DNA of 64,000 bases from Sphingomonas parapaucimobilis NBRC 15100 (lineage in GTDB: Bacteria > Pseudomonadota > Alphaproteobacteria > Sphingomonadales > Sphingomonadaceae). The stretch lies in NCBI RefSeq assembly GCF_000787715.1, contig NZ_BBPI01000005.1, positions 1 through 64,000 of the forward strand. Direction: 5' to 3'. The notes beneath the pieces were generated by a model. That model saw only the letters and a list, made by a program, of their open reading frames with translations, searched no databases and had not been told where the DNA came from. Position 1 is the stretch's first letter. Every line of letters begins with the position of its first letter. Position numbers and translations under genes: made by a program. Shown in pieces: positions 35,878 through 42,756 of this stretch.

Positions 35878-35967
35878 AACCCCGGCACCGATCCGGGTCC
35901 GCTCGCTTGGCCGCCCGATGGCGCGGGCCGAACCATTTTGCAAGCGGACCCGGCCGGTGCCGGGGTT
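35878..35967. other. Large stem-loop between fabF and mltG
   Basis: Left arms 35878-35890 (AACCCCGGCACCG) and 35895-35903 pair with 35955-35967 and 35943-35951: 13 plus 9 bp around a small internal loop, with about 39 nt of loop. It lies 46 bp upstream of the mltG start on the minus strand. Without a T-tract it may attenuate or stabilise mRNA; it could also be an unrelated repeat. Confidence 0.6.
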
Positions 35968-35983
35968 GGAATTCTATCGCTGC

Positions 35984-36147
35984 CCTCCGTTCGCGCTGAG
36001 CGACGTCGAAGTGCACGCCCTGACCTCACCCTTTATCCCTTGGCCTTCGACTTCGCTCAGGCGGAACGGAGGTCCGGGCACTGGGCGGAACACAGGGGAT
36101 GGGGGCGCACCACCGCCGTTCAGCCTGAGCGAAGTCGAAGGCCACGG
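35984..36147. repeat. Type A dispersed repeats, three copies
   Basis: Copies at about 35984-36014 (reverse, degenerate), 36041-36072 (forward, GGCCTTCGACTTCGCTCAGG) and 36116-36147 (reverse). They fill most of the spacer downstream of fabF. No gene is supported between 35833 and 36199. Confidence 0.8.
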
Positions 36148-36199
36148 GAATCCCCCGGAACACAACGACCCCGCCCCTCACGAACGGCGGTTGGGCCGA

Positions 36200-37456
36200 T
36201 CAGACCGCCTTCATCACCAGCGAAGCATTGGTGCCGCCGAAGCCGAACGAGTTGTTCAGCACCGCCTTCACCTCACGCTTCTTGGCCTTGTGCGGCACCA
36301 GATCGACGCCCTCGGTGCCCTCATCGGGATTGTCGAGGTTCAGTGTCGGCGGCACGATCTGGTCGCGCAGCGCGAGGATGCAGAAGATGCTCTCCACCGC
36401 ACCGGCACCGCCCAGCAAGTGGCCGATCGCCGACTTGGTGCTCGACATCGACGCACCCGACAGATCGTCACCGAACACGCGCTTGGCCGCGGCCAGTTCG
36501 ATCGTGTCGGCCATGGTCGAGGTGCCATGCGCGTTGATATAGTCGATGTCCGACGGCTCCATTCCCGCCTTGCGCAGCGCCATGCGCATGGCGTTCTCGG
36601 CACCCTTGCCCTCGGGATGCGGCGCGGTGACGTGATAGGCGTCGCCCGACAGGCCATAGCCGACGACTTCGGCATAGATCTTCGCGCCGCGCGCCTTGGC
36701 GTGCTCATATTCCTCCAGCACGACGACACCCGCGCCCTCGCCCATCACGAAGCCGTCGCGGCCCTTGTCATAGGGGCGGCTCGCCTCGGTCGGGCGGTCG
36801 TTCATGCTCATGTTGAGCGCGCGCGCCTGGGCGAAGCCTGCCACGCCGAGCGGGTTGATCGTGCTTTCCGCGCCACCCGCCAGCATGATGTCGGCATCGT
36901 CGTCGCGGATCATCCGCGCCGCGTCGCCGATCGAATGCGCGCCGGTCGAACAGGCGGTGACGACCGCATGGTTCGGCCCCATCAGGCCGTATTTGATGCT
37001 GACCTGGCCCGAGATCAGGTTGATCAGGCGGCCATGCACGAAGTGCGGGCTGACCCGGCCGGGACCACGCTCATGCAGGTTGACCGATTCGATCTCGATG
37101 CCCGGCAGGCCGCCGATGCCCGAACCGATCGACACGCCCGCACGCAGCTTCGTCGCCTCATCCATCTCGGTGAGACCCGCGTCTTCCAGCGCCTGTCCGG
37201 CGGCGTCGATGCCATAGACGATGAACGGATCGACCTGGCGCTGGACCTTGTGGTCGACGCGCTTGTCGGGATCGAAGCCATATTCATGGTCCTTGGGCTT
37301 CACCTCGCACGCGATGGTGCATTTCTGCCCCGTCGTGTCGAAGCGGGTGATCGTCCCCGCGCCCGACTTTCCAGCGATCAGATTGGCCCAGGCGGTTTCG
37401 ACGTCCGCGCCCAGTGGCGTGACAAGACCCAGACCGGTGACGACGACGCGCCGCAT
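36200..37456 (-). CDS. fabF: Beta-ketoacyl-ACP synthase II
   Basis: 418 residues from the ATG at 37456 (MRRVVVTGLGLVTPLG). Condenses malonyl-ACP with acyl-ACP in fatty-acid elongation. Catalytic Cys at about residue 168 in VVTACSTGAHSIGDAARM; the two His of the triad in NAHGTSTMADTIE and GHLLGGAGAVES. Full length. It follows acpP with a terminator-like hairpin in the gap, so it is probably expressed partly by read-through. Confidence 0.96.
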   Translation of the reverse strand: MRRVVVTGLGLVTPLGADVETAWANLIAGKSGAGTITRFDTTGQKCTIACEVKPKDHEYGFDPDKRVDHKVQRQVDPFIVYGIDAAGQALEDAGLTEMDEATKLRAGVSIGSGIGGLPGIEIESVNLHERGPGRVSPHFVHGRLINLISGQVSIKYGLMGPNHAVVTACSTGAHSIGDAARMIRDDDADIMLAGGAESTINPLGVAGFAQARALNMSMNDRPTEASRPYDKGRDGFVMGEGAGVVVLEEYEHAKARGAKIYAEVVGYGLSGDAYHVTAPHPEGKGAENAMRMALRKAGMEPSDIDYINAHGTSTMADTIELAAAKRVFGDDLSGASMSSTKSAIGHLLGGAGAVESIFCILALRDQIVPPTLNLDNPDEGTEGVDLVPHKAKKREVKAVLNNSFGFGGTNASLVMKAV

Positions 37457-37477
37457 ATTCCACTCCATTCCCAAACG

Positions 37478-37520
37478 AAAACGGCTCCCCGCCCGCTAGT
37501 CGGGGTCGGGGAGCCGCTTG
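37478..37520 (-). terminator. Terminator between acpP and fabF
   Basis: 10-bp stem CGGCTCCCCG/CGGGGAGCCG (37482-37491 with 37507-37516) followed on the minus strand by TTTTCGTTT. Probably reduces transcription from the abundant acpP message into fabF. Confidence 0.8.
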
Positions 37521-37576
37521 AAACCTGGTCTTGCGACCCGTTCGGCCCGCATCATCTGCGGGCCGAGGCCCCGGTA

Positions 37577-37813
37577 TTAGGCCTTGTTCTCGTCGATATA
37601 GGTGATCGCGTCCTTGACGGTCGTGATCTTCTCGGCGGCATCGTCCGGGATTTCGACACCGAACTCTTCCTCGAACGCCATGACGAGCTCGACGATGTCG
37701 AGGCTGTCGGCACCGAGGTCGTCGATGAAGCTCGCGTCCTCGGTCACCTTGTCGGCTTCGACGCCGAGATGCTCGACGACGATCTTCTTCACGCGGTCGG
37801 CGGTCTCGCTCAT
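37577..37813 (-). CDS. acpP: Acyl carrier protein
   Basis: 78 residues, strongly acidic four-helix protein. The 4'-phosphopantetheine attachment site is Ser 37 in [14 protein letters not shown]. It carries growing acyl chains for the Fab enzymes encoded around it. AAGGGATTACC precedes the ATG. It lies between fabG (132 nt upstream) and fabF, the usual arrangement. Confidence 0.98.
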   Translation of the reverse strand: MSETADRVKKIVVEHLGVEADKVTEDASFIDDLGADSLDIVELVMAFEEEFGVEIPDDAAEKITTVKDAITYIDENKA

Positions 37814-37928
37814 GGTAATCCCTTCTCGTAATTCATCGGGGGTTGATACTTGCTGAACGCACGTAGAACGCGCGCCCTAGTCTGGCAAGCCCGTCCAGCG
37901 ACGGACTTGGTGTAGGATCGGATCATTC

Positions 37929-37947
37929 GAGCCCTTTTTGCGGGCTC
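37929..37947 (-). other. Hairpin at the fabG stop codon
   Basis: GAGCCC/GGGCTC (37929-37934 with 37942-37947) overlaps the fabG stop codon. The minus-strand loop is GCAAAAA and there is no T-tract; it may be a weak terminator or processing site before acpP. Confidence 0.4.
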
Positions 37948-38686
37948 AGAGCATCGCCATGCCGCCGTTGACGTGCAGCGTCTGGCCGGTGACATAGCCC
38001 GCCTCCTTCGACGCCAGATAGACGACGGCGGCCCCGATATCCTCGCCCTTGCCCAGGTCACCCGCCGGAATCTTGCCCAGCAGCGCGGCCTTCTGCGCTT
38101 CAGGAAGAACGTCGGTCATCGCCGAGCGCATGAAGCCGGGCGCCACGCAGTTGACGGTGATGTTGCGGCTGGCAAGTTCCTGCGCCACCGCCTTGGACAT
38201 GCCGACGATGCCCGCCTTGGACGCGGCATAATTGGCCTGGCCCGGATTGCCGGTCGCGCCGACGATCGAGGTGATCGAGATGATGCGGCCGAAGCGCGCC
38301 TTCATCATCGGCTTGGCGGCGGCGCGGATCAGGCGGAAGGTCGCCTCCAGGTTGACGCGGATGACCTGGTCCCACTCCTCGTCCTTCATCCGCATGGTCA
38401 GATTGTCGCGGGTGACACCCGCATTGTTGACCAGGATGTCGAGCTTGCCGCCAAGTGCCTCGACCGCCTGCGGGATCAACGCATCGACGGCGGCGGGGTC
38501 GGACAGGTTGCACGGCACCGTGACATGATCGCCGCCCAGTTCGGCGCGAAACGCCTCCAGCTTGTCGATATTGGAGCCGGACAGCGCCAGCTTGGCCCCC
38601 TGCGCCGCCAGCGCCTTCGCCACAGCGGAACCCAGGCCGCCCGATGCGCCGGTCACGAGGGCGGTCATTCCTGTCAGGTCGAACAT
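37946..38686 (-). CDS. fabG: 3-oxoacyl-ACP reductase
   Basis: 246 residues from the ATG at 38686 (MFDLTGMTALVTGASGG). NADPH-dependent reduction of beta-ketoacyl-ACP. Classical SDR: cofactor motif TGASGGLGSA, NNAG, catalytic Ser in ISITSIVG, and YxxxK in YAASKAG. GGAG lies 7 nt before the ATG at 38686 but only 1 nt before the upstream ATG at 38692, which favours the former. The upstream ATG overlaps the stop of the GxxExxY gene. Confidence 0.95.
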   Translation of the reverse strand: MFDLTGMTALVTGASGGLGSAVAKALAAQGAKLALSGSNIDKLEAFRAELGGDHVTVPCNLSDPAAVDALIPQAVEALGGKLDILVNNAGVTRDNLTMRMKDEEWDQVIRVNLEATFRLIRAAAKPMMKARFGRIISITSIVGATGNPGQANYAASKAGIVGMSKAVAQELASRNITVNCVAPGFMRSAMTDVLPEAQKAALLGKIPAGDLGKGEDIGAAVVYLASKEAGYVTGQTLHVNGGMAML

Positions 38687-38688
38687 GC

Positions 38689-39117
38689 TCATTCTCCGAT
38701 TCTTTGGTTCACGCGGAGACGCGGAGACGCGGAGGGAGTGTGGGAATTGACGATCCGTCGCACCCCTTCTCTCAGCGTTGCGCCGCCAAAGTTAATCAGC
38801 AGGCCGACCGGCTGCCCGGTCAGTCTCAAATAGGTCAGCAATTGCTTGGCATGAGCGGCGGTAAGCCGCTCAACCGATTTGATTTCGACGAGCAGTCGCT
38901 CGTCAACAAGGAGATCGATACGAAAAGCGGCGTCAAAGGTCATGCCGTCAAAATGAATGTCTACCGGCCGCTGTCGCGCAACCCGAAATCCCATTCGCCC
39001 CAACTTGCCCGCCAGAACAGTTTCATAAACGCTCTCAAGCAGCCCCGGCCCCAAATCGCGGTGCATATGCAGCGCAACATCGAGAACGGCTCCACTGATT
39101 TCGTCTATATCCTGCAT
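38689..39117 (-). CDS. GxxExxY protein
   Basis: 142 residues. The defining motif GPGLLESVYE is at about residues 23-32, followed by the family's nuclease-like core: DAAFRIDLLVDERLLVEIKSVERLTAAHAKQLLTYLRLTGQPVGLLINFG. The D...EIK arrangement resembles PD-(D/E)XK nuclease folds; biochemical function is unknown. The gene is inserted between fabD and fabG and is almost entirely contained in a segment bounded by 27-bp inverted repeats. Its last residues (SPRLRVNQRIGE) are encoded by one repeat and the flanking host sequence. Confidence 0.9.
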   Translation of the reverse strand: MQDIDEISGAVLDVALHMHRDLGPGLLESVYETVLAGKLGRMGFRVARQRPVDIHFDGMTFDAAFRIDLLVDERLLVEIKSVERLTAAHAKQLLTYLRLTGQPVGLLINFGGATLREGVRRIVNSHTPSASPRLRVNQRIGE

Positions 39118-39144
39118 CTCCGCGCCTCCGCGTCTCCGCGCGAA
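38708..39144. mobile_element. Inverted-repeat-bounded cassette carrying the GxxExxY gene
   Basis: A 27-bp sequence starting TTCACGCGGAGACGCGGAG (38708-38734) is matched at 25 of 27 positions by the reverse complement of 39118-39144. The 437-bp segment fits exactly between the fabD stop (39146-39148) and the fabG ribosome-binding site. There is no transposase and no clear target duplication. Interpretation as a non-autonomous mobile cassette is inference. Confidence 0.55.
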
Positions 39145-39145
39145 A

Positions 39146-40105
39146 TCAAAATTTCGCCAGAAGCCCCTCGATATCGTCCATCGTCACCACGCTGACCGCA
39201 TCGACGTCCGGCGCGATACGCTTGACCATGGGGCCGAGCACCTTGCCGCCGAATTCGACGCACTGCGTCACGCCCGCATCCTGCATCGCCAGCACCGATT
39301 CGCGCCAGCGGACCATGCCCGTCACCTGCGCCACCAGCAGCGCGCGGATCGCGCCCGGATCGGCGACCGGCGCCGCCTCGACATTGGCGTAGACCGGCAC
39401 CAGCGGCGCGCGGATCGTCGCCTCGGCCAGCGCGGCGTCCATCGCATCGGCGGCGGGCTGCATCAGCGGGCAGTGGAACGGCGCCGACACCGGCAGCAGG
39501 ACGGCGCGCTTGGCCCCCAGGTCCTTGGCCAGCGCCACCGCCTTCTCGATCGCCGCGCGGTGGCCGGAGATCACCACCTGCGACGGGTCGTTGTCGTTGG
39601 CGACCGTGCAGACCAGTTCCTCGCCGCCCTCGGCCAAGATCGCGTCGACCGCCGCACCTGCGATCGTCTTCGCCTTTTCCAGGTCCGCGCCGAGCAGCGC
39701 CGCCATCGCCCCCTCGCCCACCGGCACCGCCGCCTGCATCGCCCGGCCACGCAGCTTCAGCAGGCGTGCCGTCGTCGGCAGGTCGATCGCATCGGCCGCA
39801 CACAGCGCGGTATATTCGCCCAGCGAATGGCCAGCGACGAAATCGGCCTTTTCGGACAAGCGTACGCCGCCTTCCTTCTCCAGCACGCGCAGGGTCGCAA
39901 TCGCGTTGGCCATGATCGCAGGTTGTGCATTCTCGGTCAGGGTCAGTTCGTCGGCGGGGCCTTCGACCATCAGGCGATAGAGATGCTGGCCCAGCGCCTC
40001 GTCGACCTCCTGGAACACCTCGCGGGCGACGGGGCTCGCCTCGGCCAGCGCCTTGCCCATGCCGACGGCCTGGCTGCCCTGGCCCGGAAAGATGAATGCA
40101 CGCAT
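39146..40105 (-). CDS. fabD: Malonyl-CoA-ACP transacylase
   Basis: 319 residues from [17 protein letters not shown]. Loads malonate from CoA onto acyl carrier protein. Catalytic Ser 94 in [12 protein letters not shown], plus the conserved GQGSQ and SAPFHCPLM (catalytic His) motifs. An ATG five codons upstream (40120, MADTNMRAF) is also possible; neither has a strong ribosome-binding site. First gene of the fab cluster, divergent from rpsF. Confidence 0.95.
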   Translation of the reverse strand: MRAFIFPGQGSQAVGMGKALAEASPVAREVFQEVDEALGQHLYRLMVEGPADELTLTENAQPAIMANAIATLRVLEKEGGVRLSEKADFVAGHSLGEYTALCAADAIDLPTTARLLKLRGRAMQAAVPVGEGAMAALLGADLEKAKTIAGAAVDAILAEGGEELVCTVANDNDPSQVVISGHRAAIEKAVALAKDLGAKRAVLLPVSAPFHCPLMQPAADAMDAALAEATIRAPLVPVYANVEAAPVADPGAIRALLVAQVTGMVRWRESVLAMQDAGVTQCVEFGGKVLGPMVKRIAPDVDAVSVVTMDDIEGLLAKF

Positions 40106-40192
40106 GTTCGTATCTGCCATCAAACAGTAATAGGATGGCCCGCGCGGTAGAAAGGTCCGGCATGGCTGGCAAGAGCACGCCCCCTTCCGCGC

Positions 40193-40220
40193 TTGCCTTT
40201 TGGCCACGATCCGCTATGAG
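40193..40220 (+). promoter_or_regulatory. Putative promoter of the rpsF operon
   Basis: TTGCCT (40193-40198) and TATGAG (40215-40220), 16-bp spacing, about 140 nt upstream of the rpsF ATG. A hairpin with arms GGGCGGG/CCCGCCC (40234-40240 with 40255-40261) follows in the leader; a role in autogenous control by ribosomal proteins is possible but not shown. Confidence 0.4.
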
Positions 40221-40362
40221 CCAGCGCACCATTGGGCGGGAAGCACCTGCTTCACCCGCCCTCATGCCATTTTGGCGTGACGGTATTGAAGTATGGAAGA
40301 CAGCCGGAGGGGCGCGCCACATGGGGTGGGCGTCAGCGATCGGCCAACATAAGGTAAGCTGC

Positions 40363-40773
40363 ATGGCTCTTTACGAGCACGTGTTCCTTGCGCGCCAGGA
40401 TCTGGCACAGGCGCAGGTGGACGCGCTGGCGGAAGCCGCCACGAAGATCGTCGAGGACAATCAGGGCAAGGTCGTGAAGACCGAGACCTGGGGCCTGCGT
40501 TCGCTGGCGTACAAGATCGCCAAGAACCGCAAGGCGCATTACGTCATGCTCGAAATCGACGCCCCCGCGGGTGTCGTCGCCGAGCTGGAGCGCCAGACCC
40601 AGATCAACGAAGACGTGATCCGCTACATGACCGTCAAGGTTGACGGCCATGAAGAAGGTCCGTCGGTGATGATGCGCAAGCAGGAGCGCGACCGCGAGCG
40701 TCGTGCCGATCGTGGCGAACGCCCCGACCGCGCTGACCGCCCCCGTCGTGATCGTGAAGAGGAAGCCGCATAA
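40363..40773 (+). CDS. rpsF: 30S ribosomal protein S6
   Basis: 136 residues from the ATG at 40363 ([18 protein letters not shown]). Binds 16S rRNA in the platform together with S18. The family core [26 protein letters not shown] is present. The C-terminal 40 residues are a highly charged Arg/Glu/Asp tail ([20 protein letters not shown]) typical of alphaproteobacterial S6. Followed without a gap by rpsR. Confidence 0.97.
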   Translation: MALYEHVFLARQDLAQAQVDALAEAATKIVEDNQGKVVKTETWGLRSLAYKIAKNRKAHYVMLEIDAPAGVVAELERQTQINEDVIRYMTVKVDGHEEGPSVMMRKQERDRERRADRGERPDRADRPRRDREEEAA

Positions 40774-40997
40774 TGGCCCGCCCGTTTTTCCGTCGCCGCA
40801 AGAGCTGCCCCTTCTCCGCGAAGGACGCGCCCCGGATCGACTATAAGGACGTCCGTCTGCTTCAGGGCTTCGTGTCCGAGCGCGGCAAGATCGTGCCTTC
40901 GCGCATCACCAGCGTGTCGGCCAAGAAGCAGCGCGAGCTGGCTCAGGCGATCAAGCGCGCCCGTCACCTGGGCCTCCTGCCCTACGTCGTGAAGTAA
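40773..40997 (+). CDS. rpsR: 30S ribosomal protein S18
   Basis: 74 residues. The basic N-terminus [31 protein letters not shown] and the [28 protein letters not shown] segment are diagnostic. The ATG overlaps the rpsF stop by one base, and rplI follows after 12 nt, the standard rpsF-rpsR-rplI operon. Confidence 0.98.
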   Translation: MARPFFRRRKSCPFSAKDAPRIDYKDVRLLQGFVSERGKIVPSRITSVSAKKQRELAQAIKRARHLGLLPYVVK

Positions 40998-41009
40998 GGG
41001 GTCTTACAG

Positions 41010-41603
41010 ATGAACGTTATTCTGCTTGAGCGCGTCGAGAAGCTCGGCGCCATCGGCGACGTGGTGACGGTGAAGGACGGCTATGCCCGTAACTTCCTGC
41101 TGCCGCGCAAGAAGGCGCTGCGCGCCAACGAAGCCAACAAGAAGGTGTTCGAGGCCAACCGCGCCCGCATCGAAGCCGAGAACGCGAACCGTCGCGCCGA
41201 GGCCGAGGTCGAGTCGAAGACCTTCGAGAACGCCACCGTCACCCTGATCCGTCAGGCGTCGAACGTCGGCCAGCTGTACGGCTCGGTCGCGGTGCGTGAC
41301 CTGGTAGAGGCGCTGGTCGCCGATGGCCACAAGGTCAACAAGAGCCAGATCGTGCTCGACCGTCCGATCAAGGCGATCGGCGTGTACGACGTGCGCGTCG
41401 CGCTTCACCCGGAAGTGGCCGTGACCGTCAAGGTCAACGTCGCCCGCTCGCCGGAAGAGGCCGAAATGCAGGCGCAGGGCGTCGACGTCATGGCCTCGAT
41501 GTTCGAGCGTGACGAAGCCGGCTTTACCGAGGATTACGATCCCAACGCAGAGCCCGGCGCCACCGCCGAGGTTCAGCCGGAGCAGGAAGAAGCGCAGGGC
41601 TGA
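41010..41603 (+). CDS. rplI: 50S ribosomal protein L9
   Basis: 197 residues. N-terminal domain MNVILLERVEKLGAIGDVVTVKDGYARNFLLPRKKAL binds 23S rRNA. A long connecting helix and a C-terminal domain (LYGSVAVRDLVEAL) follow. An acidic tail of about 45 residues extends past the Escherichia coli length, which is common in alphaproteobacteria. Confidence 0.97.
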   Translation: MNVILLERVEKLGAIGDVVTVKDGYARNFLLPRKKALRANEANKKVFEANRARIEAENANRRAEAEVESKTFENATVTLIRQASNVGQLYGSVAVRDLVEALVADGHKVNKSQIVLDRPIKAIGVYDVRVALHPEVAVTVKVNVARSPEEAEMQAQGVDVMASMFERDEAGFTEDYDPNAEPGATAEVQPEQEEAQG

Positions 41604-41637
41604 TCCCCAGCGCTTCGGCCTTCCGCCGACAAAGAAA

Positions 41638-41669
41638 GGGCCGTCCGGCATGTCCGGGCGGCCCCTTTT
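41638..41669 (+). terminator. Terminator of the rpsF-rpsR-rplI operon
   Basis: Stem GGGCCGTCCGG/CCGGGCGGCCC with a short loop, followed by CTTTTCG on the plus strand. Confidence 0.85.
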
Positions 41670-41720
41670 CGCGTCTTGGGAGATGGTGGCGAAGCGCGCT
41701 GAAGACCCGCGCGCTTCGGT

Positions 41721-41798
41721 TCAAGGACAGGTGACGCAGGCACCAACCATGGCGGCCAGCGGGATCAACGCAAAAATCAGTGGCATGACGTGCTTCAT
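41721..41798 (-). CDS. Possible 25-residue lipoprotein-like peptide
   Basis: The minus strand encodes MKHVMPLIFALIPLAAMVGA followed by CVTCP and a stop: Met-Lys, a hydrophobic stretch, then VGAC, which fits a lipobox, and four residues. The layout recalls tiny entericidin-like lipoproteins but is shorter. The ribosome-binding site is weak and no conservation can be tested here. Confidence 0.35.
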   Translation of the reverse strand: MKHVMPLIFALIPLAAMVGACVTCP

Positions 41799-41973
41799 GG
41801 CAAAAACTGTCCAAGCTTCTCTTGAAATCGATAATAGCCGGCACCGTGTAAAAGTTGCGTTACGATGAACGAGCGGGACCAATTTTTTTCAATTCGTCGC
41901 CATATATGATCGGTTTGTCGTCGATTAAGTGATGTTTCGAGCGATCATGTAATCCTGATCGACGCTTCATCAC
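41799..41973. other. AT-richer intergenic spacer
   Basis: No gene supported. Composition is visibly AT-rich around 41880-41960 (AATTTTTTTCAATTCG, GATTAAGTGATG), unlike the flanking genes. A short dyad CGATCA/TGATCG (41942-41947 with 41956-41961) lies just beyond the hexapeptide-protein stop codon. Confidence 0.5.
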
Positions 41974-42636
41974 TCATTCGCCTTGCCGGGTCATGTTGGC
42001 AATGGAGGGGGCTTCATGCGATCCGCCATGATATTGGTCGACCAGTTCCAATCGCCCCACGACCGCACCTGGTCGAAGCAGCGCACCGGGGGCAATCACG
42101 GCATTCGCGCCAATCCTGACCCCGTCACCGATCAACGCACCGAACTTTGTGACACCCGTATCGATCACACCCGACGGTACGGCGATACGAATGATTTTGT
42201 CGGTTAGCTCGTTGCGATGATTGGCGACTATCGCCCCCGCTTCGATATTGACGCCCGCCCCGACAATGGAGTCGCCGACGAAGTTGAGATGGGCCAACGC
42301 CGCGCCATCGAATATCAAACTGCTCTTGACCTTGCAGTGGGGGCCAAGCGTAGAATTTGCCGCGAGGCTGACACCGCCTCGCAGATAACAGCCGGTCGCG
42401 ACCTGGCAATGTGGACCGATGATCCCGACCCCCTTCAGCGTCACCCCCGATTCGACGTTCGCGGTACGGTGGACAAGAAATCCGTCATGCCGCAGATATC
42501 CGTCGCCAAGATGCTCCATTCGCCGAGCAACCACAATTTCGGCACGCGGGACAATCTCCCATGCCAGCGACGCATTGTCGCCCCATGCCGATGTCGTCCA
42601 CGCTGCGACATAGCGGGATATGGCGTGATCGTTCAT
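41974..42636 (-). CDS. Left-handed beta-helix (hexapeptide repeat) protein
   Basis: 220 residues from the ATG at 42636, which has GGAG five bases upstream; an in-frame ATG at 42669 is less likely. After about 50 N-terminal residues the sequence shows hexapeptide-repeat periodicity (VHRTANVESGVTLKGVGIIGPHCQVATGCYLRGGVSLAANSTLGPHCKVKSSLIFDGAAL), like the acyltransferase half of GlmU and other sugar acyl/acetyltransferases. No nucleotidyltransferase domain is attached. Substrate unknown. It has somewhat lower GC than its neighbours rplI and mutL and may be acquired. Confidence 0.75.
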   Translation of the reverse strand: MNDHAISRYVAAWTTSAWGDNASLAWEIVPRAEIVVARRMEHLGDGYLRHDGFLVHRTANVESGVTLKGVGIIGPHCQVATGCYLRGGVSLAANSTLGPHCKVKSSLIFDGAALAHLNFVGDSIVGAGVNIEAGAIVANHRNELTDKIIRIAVPSGVIDTGVTKFGALIGDGVRIGANAVIAPGALLRPGAVVGRLELVDQYHGGSHEAPSIANMTRQGE

Positions 42637-42756
42637 CCCTGCTCCATCCCAAGCTACGACTGATGCCATCCGTCAGGTTTGGATACGGTCCCGGTCGACA
42701 ATGGCTTCAATCCGTCTTCAAAGGCACCTTCCGTTTCGGCGTGCCCGAAGAAGCTG

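Noticed and set aside
35681..37831. Plus-strand open frame of 716 codons opposite mltG, fabF and acpP
   Set aside because: Spans repeats and three opposite-strand genes; translation is His/Arg-rich without domains.
38708..38734. CRISPR-like reading of the CGCGGAGA direct triplication
   Set aside because: The units are contiguous 8-bp tandem repeats with no spacers and no cas genes nearby; they are the end of an inverted-repeat cassette. No CRISPR array was found anywhere in the window.
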